Virus record (IMG/VR): IMGVR_UViG_3300046501_000132
Location: 62,001 to 126,000 of that record
Strand: one strand, 5' to 3'
Length of the DNA: 64,000 nucleotides
Origin: a virus
Shown here: positions 46,323 through 52,704 of the stretch, one piece after another
Numbering within the stretch: position 1 is the stretch's first letter
Layout of the letters: each line of letters starts with the position of its first letter
Made by a program: the position numbers and the translations under genes
Notes under the pieces: model-generated
Database searches by the model: none
What the model was told of the DNA's origin: nothing
What the model saw: the letters and a program-made list of their open reading frames with translations, nothing else

Positions 46323-47549
46323 ATGAAAATTGCGGCTATCTATTGGCCCACTTCCTCGGTTGGAGGAATTAACTCGGTGCTCGTCGCTCTCCGGAAGGAA
46401 GCAGAGGCCAACGGAGACACTTTTGATGTGATCCGTTGTGGGAATCTGAAGACGATCAACCCGACCAAATTCGATGAACCGCAGCTGATTCGCGGCGGCG
46501 ACACGTTCATCACCGTCCATGGCGAGTGCTCTCACCACCCGGACAAAGTTCAAGGCACGGTCAAGTTCTTGGAAGAGAACTATGACGCGCTATACTTCGC
46601 ATACATCTGTCCTCATGCCAATAAGGCTTATGGGGATGATCCGGTATTCTTGCCGATCTATACTGACACCAAACTCCCGAAGGTCGCATTCATCACGGAT
46701 GCTTACTGGGACACATACAAAGACTGGGGCCTGATGTGCCTCCCTCACGTCAAGAAGACGTTGGTGACTCAACCCGCCTACGCGGAGCCGCTTCTGAAGT
46801 ATGGACTGCCGGTTCAAGCAATTGATGCGCCGATCTTTCCTCAAGACGTAAGTCACATCAAGCGTTCGGAAGAACCGCTGGTGGTCTGGACTTCCCAATG
46901 GAAGAACATCAAGGGAATTACCAAGCTGATGCCGGTAATTCCCGAGATCACCAAGGTCGCCAAGATGGATATGTTCTCCAATGGTATCCTGTATTACCAG
47001 ATGCGAGAAACCGATGAGTGGAAGGCGGCAATCGGTCGAGATCACTTCAAGGGATTCGATGGTCAAGGTGAAGCAGATTTCTTTGGCTATGTTCCCCTGG
47101 AGCAAATTCCTGAGATTCTGAAGCACTCGTGGTTCATGATTGACCTTCAGGGAATCGGCAATCCGAAATTCAAGGCATATACGCAAGGTGCGTATAATAT
47201 CACGACAATCGAAGCGCTGTTGTATGGCTCGTGCCCGATCCTAGCCGATCAAGCCAAGCGTTCGATCATCCCTAATGAATTCTTCCTGACCGTTGAAGAC
47301 GCGCGTCAGATTCCGGACCTGATCAAGAATAATCTGAAGTTCGCTCGCGATCAAGATCGTATCGCCGCTGCGCGGGAATGGGTTCTGGAACGCCATTCGT
47401 CCAGCAATATGTATAAGCAAGTGATCGATGCTCTGAACGGGCCGGACCCAGAACCGTTCGATCCAAGCAAGATCGTAGAAGCCGCGCCTGAACCGGAAAA
47501 GAAGCCGGAACCTGCCGCTGCTATGGATATGTTCAATATGTTTGTGTGA
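46323..47549 (+). CDS. GT-B type glycosyltransferase
   Basis: 408 aa. N-terminal MKIAAIYWPTSSVGGINSVLVAL is a first Rossmann strand with the GG loop of GT-B enzymes. PLVVWTSQWKNIKGITKLMPVI (start of the second domain) and TIEALLYGSCPILADQAKRS (E-A-x-x-G donor-site motif) complete the fold. The last 40 residues are Pro/Glu-rich. Start placed at ATG 46323 with TATGGAGAAT. First of a GT-deacetylase-GT set; likely acceptors are modified DNA bases, but a cell-surface target is possible. Confidence 0.72.
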   Translation: MKIAAIYWPTSSVGGINSVLVALRKEAEANGDTFDVIRCGNLKTINPTKFDEPQLIRGGDTFITVHGECSHHPDKVQGTVKFLEENYDALYFAYICPHANKAYGDDPVFLPIYTDTKLPKVAFITDAYWDTYKDWGLMCLPHVKKTLVTQPAYAEPLLKYGLPVQAIDAPIFPQDVSHIKRSEEPLVVWTSQWKNIKGITKLMPVIPEITKVAKMDMFSNGILYYQMRETDEWKAAIGRDHFKGFDGQGEADFFGYVPLEQIPEILKHSWFMIDLQGIGNPKFKAYTQGAYNITTIEALLYGSCPILADQAKRSIIPNEFFLTVEDARQIPDLIKNNLKFARDQDRIAAAREWVLERHSSSNMYKQVIDALNGPDPEPFDPSKIVEAAPEPEKKPEPAAAMDMFNMFV

Positions 47550-47552
47550 TCT

Positions 47553-48116
47553 ATGACGACATTTTACGTGCTGGAAGCCCACATTGACGATTCGTTCTTG
47601 TCGATGCACCGTCATATGACGGATTGGATCAAACAGGGCCATACCGTGATCATCGGTTCAGTCTACACCGGAGGTCGGAAACGCGACACGGAAATCAAGG
47701 CTTACGCTGAGCTCATAGGAGCCTCTACGCACTGCTATTTCCATGACCCTGAGCTAGACCCAGACCTGGGTGAGTTCACGCTCCCTAGCTCATTTATGCT
47801 GGGCCGTGAAGCACTCACAATCGTATGTCCTATCGCTATCCAGAACCACCAGCACGTGAAGCTGAGGGAATGGGTGGAGAAGTCGGTCAAGCCCGATCTG
47901 TATTACTTGGACATTCCGTACTACACCAAGGCCAAGAACGAAGACGAGGTCAACGAGAAGCTGAAAGGCTTCAAGATTGTGAGTGTGAAGAAGCCAACTC
48001 ACATGAAGGGCAAGGACAAGTACTGGAAGTGCTTCAAAGGACAATCCAAGTATTTCTTCTATAACCCGCCTGAGAGTTGGGTTCAGATTCCGGAAATCCT
48101 ATTGGAGAAAGAATGA
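47553..48116 (+). CDS. LmbE/PIG-L-type N-acetylglucosaminyl deacetylase-like protein
   Basis: 187 aa. FYVLEAHIDDSFLSMHRHM holds the A-H-x-D-D zinc motif and VIIGSVYTGGRKRDTEIKAYAELIGA matches the (V-T-x-G--R--E---A---LG) second part of the family. HHVK-type third His lies near IAIQNHQHVKLREW. PIG-L-type enzymes remove acetyl from GlcNAc-linked substrates (GPI, mycothiol, bacillithiol, lincosamide). Between two glycosyltransferases it suggests making a free amino sugar on an intermediate. Overlaps the next gene by four bases. Confidence 0.78.
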   Translation: MTTFYVLEAHIDDSFLSMHRHMTDWIKQGHTVIIGSVYTGGRKRDTEIKAYAELIGASTHCYFHDPELDPDLGEFTLPSSFMLGREALTIVCPIAIQNHQHVKLREWVEKSVKPDLYYLDIPYYTKAKNEDEVNEKLKGFKIVSVKKPTHMKGKDKYWKCFKGQSKYFFYNPPESWVQIPEILLEKE

Positions 48117-49348
48117 AGATCATTATCTATGATAACTTCGTTTGCTCTCCGATGGAAGGTCGTGGTGCGGCGGGTGGTCTGGAGAAGGTGGCGAAGGATG
48201 ATGCTTTCAATCTGACTCGCGCTGGTCATGATGTGATCTTCTTGTATGCGGGACATCAATGCAAGTATGACTTCCCGTTCCGGACGATGCAAGTTCACGA
48301 GAAGTCGAAAGAAGACGTCATCGAGCAAGACGGTAGCATCGTCGCTTGGCAGAATCGGGTCGTGGCGAATGTGATCAACATTATCAAGCGTGAAGAGCCT
48401 GATATCATGTTGTATCATAGTCATACGACTTCCCCGGCCAAGAAGATCATCAAGGAAACTGGAATCCCGACGCTGATGACGATTCACGGGTTCCTGACGG
48501 GCAATCTGTTTATCGACACCGGGCGGATCACCGCCTATCGTGAACTTTGTGAAATGGGCGCGTATCTGGTCACCAATACAGAAGCCACCGGAAAGCGCAT
48601 CTTCAAGCAGGCAAAGTTGGTTCGTGATCGCTACGTCAAGAACGAGCAGGATTATTGGAACTTCGTCCGAATCATTGATGATCAGCTTCCGTTCTATCAT
48701 GACTTCCACCGGACATTCATGTTCGTGGAAGAAGAATTTGAGATCAAGGAATCGAGCGGGCGGGCGATCACCGCATCCCGCGCCGATCCTCTGAAGCTGA
48801 CCCACAAGTTCAAGGACATCAAGCACCCGCTGGACATCTTCTGGAAGTCGTTCCCATCGACAAGTAAGACTTATCCCAAGTGGCTTGAAACCAACCGTGG
48901 ATACTTCGGGGATAATCCTGATATCAAGTTCTATTGGAATTGGAAGTATAGCGGTATCATGGATACGTTCTCTCAAGCCAAGGCGTGTCTGATTACCTGG
49001 CCGGATGAGACTTTCGGATTGACTGCATTCGAAGCCGCACAAAAGGGCGTGCCGTCGATCTGTATGCATAAGGGTGAACTCAGTTGTACGGCTGAGTTCC
49101 TGTCGCGTGTTAGCAAGCCAGTTCTCATCGACTATCGGGACAAGAACTTCGTCGATCAAGTTGTAGATGCGCTCAATAATATCGATGATAGTCTTCATAC
49201 TCGTCAGGCTTTCGCAGAGGACTTCCGTACATACTTCAGCTATACTAGCTGGGTGAATGAGAAAGAGGAATTTATGCGCAGAGCGATCAATATGATGAAA
49301 GAGGTTGGTCGGCCTGAACCGAGTTCCCTGTTTAACGATTGGAGCTGA
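48113..49348 (+). CDS. GT4-like glycosyltransferase
   Basis: 411 aa. MKIIIYDNFVCSPMEGRGAAGG (GG loop), DIMLYHSHTTSPAKKI with GIPTLMTIHGFLTGN (GT4 H-x-H and T-x-H-G pattern), SGRAITASRADPLKLTHKF and the donor-site PDETFGLTAFEAAQKGVPSI (E-x-F-G-L-x-x-x-E-A--GVP) are all typical of family 4. Start ATG 48113 overlaps the deacetylase stop. Second sugar-transfer step of the cluster. Confidence 0.8.
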   Translation: MKIIIYDNFVCSPMEGRGAAGGLEKVAKDDAFNLTRAGHDVIFLYAGHQCKYDFPFRTMQVHEKSKEDVIEQDGSIVAWQNRVVANVINIIKREEPDIMLYHSHTTSPAKKIIKETGIPTLMTIHGFLTGNLFIDTGRITAYRELCEMGAYLVTNTEATGKRIFKQAKLVRDRYVKNEQDYWNFVRIIDDQLPFYHDFHRTFMFVEEEFEIKESSGRAITASRADPLKLTHKFKDIKHPLDIFWKSFPSTSKTYPKWLETNRGYFGDNPDIKFYWNWKYSGIMDTFSQAKACLITWPDETFGLTAFEAAQKGVPSICMHKGELSCTAEFLSRVSKPVLIDYRDKNFVDQVVDALNNIDDSLHTRQAFAEDFRTYFSYTSWVNEKEEFMRRAINMMKEVGRPEPSSLFNDWS

Positions 49349-49349
49349 T

Positions 49350-49793
49350 GTGAGTGTTCTGAATGCAGTGAAGCGCGCCTATGGGGTCATGGAACAACGT
49401 GGGTGGGATACGGTCTATTGGGCTGTCGATCTCCACGGTGTATGTCTGGAATCCAACTACAAGCAGGGTGGTTACCAGTGGATCAACCAGACCGCGAAAG
49501 AGACGCTTCAGTTGATTTCGATGCTCCCCGAGAGCAAGATCATCCTCTGGTCGTCGGTACACGCCAATGAACAATACGATATTATCAAGTTCTTTCGGGA
49601 TGCAGATATTGCAGTTTTCGATTTCAATCAAAACCGATTCGAGAAAAGCAATCACTGTTCCAACTTCGATGAGAAGTTCTACTTCAGCGTTTTGCTGGAT
49701 GATAAGGCTGGATTTGATCCGAAAACAGATTGGGCTGAGATTAACACGTATTTGACGTTGCAAGCGTATGGAAGAGGGTTGTTCAATGAATGA
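49350..49793 (+). CDS. HAD-like phosphatase protein
   Basis: 147 aa from GTG 49350. VYWAVDLHGVCLESNYK gives the D-x-H-G variant of the HAD nucleophile loop, SKIILWSSVHANE the motif II Ser, and FYFSVLLDDKAGFDP the acidic end motif. The second Asp of DxD is replaced by His, so catalysis may be altered. Located at the end of the sugar cluster, it may act on a sugar phosphate or a phosphorylated base intermediate. Confidence 0.62.
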   Translation: MSVLNAVKRAYGVMEQRGWDTVYWAVDLHGVCLESNYKQGGYQWINQTAKETLQLISMLPESKIILWSSVHANEQYDIIKFFRDADIAVFDFNQNRFEKSNHCSNFDEKFYFSVLLDDKAGFDPKTDWAEINTYLTLQAYGRGLFNE

Positions 49794-49962
49794 ACATGAA
49801 GAAGAACTGAAGAAGCAACGCGAGTCGGTGGGTGAGATCATTGCCGACATCGTAGAAGGTGCGGTTGAAGTAGCAGGCGACGTGATCGGTGGTTTCATCG
49901 AAGGCGTTGGTAATGTATGCGGCGCCATTTCTGAAGCCGCAAGTGAATGTACTTTGGACTAA
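49786..49962 (+). CDS. small Gly-zipper-like protein (58 aa)
   Basis: ATG 49786 overlaps the HAD stop. Charged start (MNEHEEELKKQRES) then a Gly/Val/Ile-rich amphipathic stretch (GAVEVAGDVIGGFIEGVGNV) and two cysteines at the end. May associate with membrane. Not recognised. Confidence 0.5.
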   Translation: MNEHEEELKKQRESVGEIIADIVEGAVEVAGDVIGGFIEGVGNVCGAISEAASECTLD

Positions 49963-49973
49963 GGAGTCAATCA

Positions 49974-50234
49974 ATGAGTATGAGTCAGTACGCGACAAAG
50001 GAAGAATACCAAGCGTCGCAAAACAATAAGCCGGTGGTGCATTTTCTCAATGAGGCCACTTTCGAAGACAACTGGATGGGAACCGGCTGTAAGGTTGCCC
50101 ATTGTGTGGTGATCGATCACCCGCGTCTTGGTCAGAGTGATGTACGCACGAGTGCAGTCATCAAGATCAATGAGGATGGTTCGTTCGAAACTCGCAATAG
50201 CATCTACCAACCGATTCAACAACTGAACGGTTAA
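49974..50234 (+). CDS. hypothetical protein (86 aa)
   Basis: ATG 49974 after AAGGAG. Beta-rich with CKVAHCVVIDHPRLGQSDVRTS. Not recognised. Ends overlapping the next gene (TAATG). Confidence 0.55.
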   Translation: MSMSQYATKEEYQASQNNKPVVHFLNEATFEDNWMGTGCKVAHCVVIDHPRLGQSDVRTSAVIKINEDGSFETRNSIYQPIQQLNG

Positions 50235-50734
50235 TGGCTGGGCGGGTAGTTAAACCGCCAGTCAGACGAGAAAACGCTTACACAGAGGTGAGCGTTTTTC
50301 TTGCTGGCAGCATCGAAATGGGCAAGGCGGTCGATTGGCAGTACGCACTAGGCGAATCTCTGACCTACTTCCACGAAGTGGGTAATATATACAATCCAAG
50401 GCGTGACGACTGGGACTCCAGTTGGGAACAGCGCAAGGATAATCCTCAGTTCAACGAACAAGTCACTTGGGAGTTGGATCATATTGAGGATGCAGACATC
50501 GTATTCTTCAACTTTATCCCCGATACGCAATCCCCCATCACTCTCCTAGAGCTGGGATTTGCGCTGGGTCAGATGAAGGAAGTCATCGTTTGTTGTCCTC
50601 CAGGCTTCTGGCGTAAGGGAAATATCGACATCCTTTGTGATCGTGAGTCGGTGACAGTTTATGATGACTACACGCAGGCAATCGCTGCACTATATAAGAG
50701 GATACACGGAATCTATGAGGAAATGAAACAATGA
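50234..50734 (+). CDS. nucleoside 2-deoxyribosyltransferase-like protein
   Basis: 166 aa. SVFLAGSIEMGKAVDWQ, YNPRRDDWDSSWEQ, NEQVTWELDHIEDADIVFFNF and SPITLLELGFALGQ follow the family closely (F-L-A-G-P/S, N-P-R-R-x-D-W, Q-x-x-W-E, SPI-L-EL/G with the catalytic Glu). These enzymes exchange bases on deoxyribose or cleave the glycosidic bond of deoxynucleotides. In this cluster it could supply or remove an unusual nucleoside. Confidence 0.8.
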   Translation: MAGRVVKPPVRRENAYTEVSVFLAGSIEMGKAVDWQYALGESLTYFHEVGNIYNPRRDDWDSSWEQRKDNPQFNEQVTWELDHIEDADIVFFNFIPDTQSPITLLELGFALGQMKEVIVCCPPGFWRKGNIDILCDRESVTVYDDYTQAIAALYKRIHGIYEEMKQ

Positions 50735-50973
50735 ATATTGAAGTGCAAATCGCATTGCTAGAAAAACGCAAGCGTGAAATCGAACTTGATTATGAGGCTG
50801 ATGATAATCGCCTCCAAGGACTTCTGGCTGAAGGTCGGAAGATTGCCAAGATTGTAGACGCCAAGAAAGAAAAAGCCCAACATCTGGAATTCGCCATCAC
50901 CAATCTTCGCGCTCTGCATGACATTGAGGTTGAGGAAGCGGTCCCTGAGGAAGACCCTTGGGGTGATGATTGA
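50731..50973 (+). CDS. coiled-coil protein (80 aa)
   Basis: ATG overlaps the previous stop (ATGA). Nearly all heptad-like, with Glu/Lys (IALLEKRKREIELDYEADD) and an acidic end (EEAVPEEDPWGDD). Likely dimerises. Not recognised. Confidence 0.55.
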   Translation: MNIEVQIALLEKRKREIELDYEADDNRLQGLLAEGRKIAKIVDAKKEKAQHLEFAITNLRALHDIEVEEAVPEEDPWGDD

Positions 50974-51337
50974 CATCACCAAGTTTCATAATCGGGCCAA
51001 ACTGATATTCGACCGAGAGAATCTAGGCAACTACAAGCAGCGCGTAGTTGCTTTTGTCTTAGATTCCAAAGGTCGGATACTCACAGAAGGATGGAATTCT
51101 TATACCAAGACGCATCCAGTCCAACAACAAGCTGCCTTGGCTCATGACGAGAAGAAGTGTTTTCTCCACGCTGAGATCCACGCTCTCACTCGACTGCGGT
51201 ATAAGCAGTTGTCTAAGCAAGAAACAATTGTGGTGCTTCGGATGGACGTTAGTAAACGCTTACTTCCGGGCGCGCCCTGTAGCATTTGTCAAGATGTTAT
51301 CTCTCAGTTCGGGATCACGAACATCGTGCATTCCTAA
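50966..51337 (+). CDS. CDA-fold deaminase (second in window)
   Basis: 123 aa from ATG 50966. FLHAEIHALTRL supplies the H-A-E motif and LPGAPCSICQDVI the paired cysteines (P-C-S-I-C), as in cytidine/deoxycytidylate deaminases. KGRILTEGWNSYTKTHP is the substrate strand. Sequence differs from the dCMP deaminase at 18400, so the substrate may be different (nucleoside, nucleotide or base in nucleic acid). Adjacent deoxyribosyltransferase-like gene suggests nucleoside chemistry. Confidence 0.75.
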   Translation: MIDITKFHNRAKLIFDRENLGNYKQRVVAFVLDSKGRILTEGWNSYTKTHPVQQQAALAHDEKKCFLHAEIHALTRLRYKQLSKQETIVVLRMDVSKRLLPGAPCSICQDVISQFGITNIVHS

Positions 51338-51340
51338 ATA
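51334..51340 (+). promoter_or_regulatory. late-promoter-like box CTAAATA
   Basis: CTAAATACAAG at the deaminase stop and 22 bases before the head-targeted protein gene. Confidence 0.5.
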
Positions 51341-51361
51341 CAAGATATACTGGGAGAATCT

Positions 51362-51610
51362 ATGAAGACCGTCCAAGAATACCTAGAACTACTTGAAGTC
51401 AACCGGATCATTCAAGGTCTATCCAAGCGCAGTGGGAAGCCCGCCGACCATATCAATTCGATTTGGAAGGATACCGAGAAGGAAGTGCTGACTAAGCACA
51501 AATTCGGAGTTACGGATAAGTACAAAGAGATCGGTAAGCTAGTCCGTTCCAAGCTGGGCGTTGAGCCAAGCGATAAGGAAAAGGAAGACGAGGCAGATAC
51601 AAAGAAGTAA
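51362..51610 (+). CDS. candidate internal head protein with capsid-targeting peptide
   Basis: MKTVQEYLELLEVNRIIQ resembles the T4 capsid-targeting sequence MKTYQEFIAEA. LLE at 10-12 gives a plausible L-x-E cut by the prohead protease, leaving a basic 70-residue protein (VNRIIQGLSKRSGKPADHIN...). Its own late-type box and terminator isolate it as a late gene. In T4 such proteins are injected with DNA to counter host nucleases. Similar start to the 27022 product but otherwise different. Confidence 0.6.
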   Translation: MKTVQEYLELLEVNRIIQGLSKRSGKPADHINSIWKDTEKEVLTKHKFGVTDKYKEIGKLVRSKLGVEPSDKEKEDEADTKK

Positions 51611-51615
51611 TCATA

Positions 51616-51645
51616 AAGAGTCCATATTTCTATGGACTCTTTTTC
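51616..51645 (+). terminator. intrinsic terminator
   Basis: AAGAGTCCATA - TTTC - TATGGACTCTT then TTTTC; stem of 11 pairs. Confidence 0.82.
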
Positions 51646-51673
51646 TTTACTTCTGCTATGTAAAGCGTATAAT
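51646..51673 (+). promoter_or_regulatory. sigma70-like promoter
   Basis: TTTACT (51646) - 16 bases - TATAAT (51668), immediately after the terminator and 53 bases before the next ATG. Confidence 0.65.
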
Positions 51674-51725
51674 AGTCCCTATCGAAACGTTTTACATAGT
51701 ACGAACTTCCTACCGGAGATATATC

Positions 51726-51950
51726 ATGAAGAACCTGCTCGCAACCCTGTGGTCGATGTTCACGCCGGAAGTCAAGACGACTCACGTCAACAGCGTCTAT
51801 GACTTGGGCTTCAAGGAAGAATCTGCCGAGTTGGCCGCCAAGCGCGCCGCTGCTCAAAAGAATCTGGAAACCTGGGGTCGGAAACCGTTACTGAAGGGCG
51901 GTGCGTTCTCCCGTAATAATTCGGTTCTCCGCACTCAAGACCAATCGTAA
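51726..51950 (+). CDS. hypothetical protein (74 aa)
   Basis: Start ATG 51726 after CGGAGATAT. MKNLLATLWSMFTPEVK is an amphipathic N terminus, then an Ala/Glu/Lys helix and a Ser/Gln-rich end. Single-gene unit with its own promoter and terminator, typical of an early host-takeover protein. Not recognised. Confidence 0.58.
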   Translation: MKNLLATLWSMFTPEVKTTHVNSVYDLGFKEESAELAAKRAAAQKNLETWGRKPLLKGGAFSRNNSVLRTQDQS

Positions 51951-51987
51951 GCGAATCTGTACTCACGTTAGGGTAAACCCTGATCAG

Positions 51988-52017
51988 AAGTGACGTCATA
52001 AAATACGTCGCTTTTTT
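51988..52017 (+). terminator. intrinsic terminator
   Basis: AAGTGACGT - CATAAAAT - ACGTCGCTT (one wobble) followed by T5. Confidence 0.65.
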
Positions 52018-52040
52018 ACTACGTTACGTTTAGTTACGCT

Positions 52041-52068
52041 TTTCTTTCGGAACTATAGGACGTATAAT
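52041..52068 (+). promoter_or_regulatory. sigma70-like promoter with a 160-base leader
   Basis: TTTCTT (52041) - 16 bases - TATAAT (52063). The leader to ATG 52228 has no ORF; it includes GCGCGG-TTTT-CGCGGC type pairing at about 52109. Confidence 0.5.
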
Positions 52069-52227
52069 AGACCCTGTCGAATCGAGAAAACGAGCACTTA
52101 CTTAATAGCGCGGTTTTCGCGGCGACGAAGCACTAAGTTTTAATCTGTATAGCTGGGGTCAAGGGTATAAGGCAATACCGCCGGTGTACCTATCTCATCA
52201 ACCTTTTCAGGTAAAGGTATTAACAAC

Positions 52228-52611
52228 ATGTTCGCCGTTGAAGCCCAAGAAGTTGTGAATTCGGACGTTCAATCCCAAGCTGTAACCGAAGTTTTTCTGT
52301 CGCACGGGTTCGGGGTATCGTTTCTGGATGACAATTCCGTTGCCCAGAACGGAGCGGTTCTTGAAGCGCTGGAGCGTATCGGCGCGGTAGAGCCGGGTGA
52401 TATTGTGAAGGATAACGGCCTCACGTCCTTCACGGTCAATGCAGTTGAGCTGGCACAATTCCTCCACCTGGTGTATTGCAGCACCCCGGAAGGAAAGAAA
52501 CTGGTTGTGGAATTTGACGGACTTTTCCCGTTCCAATCCTACGATACCAGCGGCGTGTCGCGCAACTTCAATGCCCAGCTGATCACCATCAGCGAGCAGA
52601 CGGTACAATAA
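52228..52611 (+). CDS. hypothetical protein (127 aa)
   Basis: Alpha/beta protein rich in Val/Ala/Asp (EVVNSDVQSQAVTEVFLSHG, LVYCSTPEGKKLVVEFDGL). Single gene between its promoter and two terminator hairpins. Base composition is a little richer in GC. Probably an early accessory protein. Not recognised. Confidence 0.58.
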   Translation: MFAVEAQEVVNSDVQSQAVTEVFLSHGFGVSFLDDNSVAQNGAVLEALERIGAVEPGDIVKDNGLTSFTVNAVELAQFLHLVYCSTPEGKKLVVEFDGLFPFQSYDTSGVSRNFNAQLITISEQTVQ

Positions 52612-52644
52612 AGCCGTCCTCAAAAAGAGAGACAACATACAAAA

Positions 52645-52666
52645 AGCCGCCCCTTTTGGGGCGGCT
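52645..52666 (+). terminator. intrinsic terminator (plus strand)
   Basis: AGCCGCCCC - TTTT - GGGGCGGCT, 9 GC-rich pairs, ending the 52228 gene. Confidence 0.75.
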
Positions 52667-52670
52667 ATTA

Positions 52671-52701
52671 AAAATGCCCGGTCGGTAAAACCGGGCATTT
52701 T
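52671..52701. terminator. terminator hairpin between converging units
   Basis: AAAATGCCCGGT - CGGTAAA - ACCGGGCATTTT; reads as a terminator on the minus strand for the tape-measure operon and as back-up on plus. Confidence 0.8.
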
Positions 52702-52704
52702 GTA

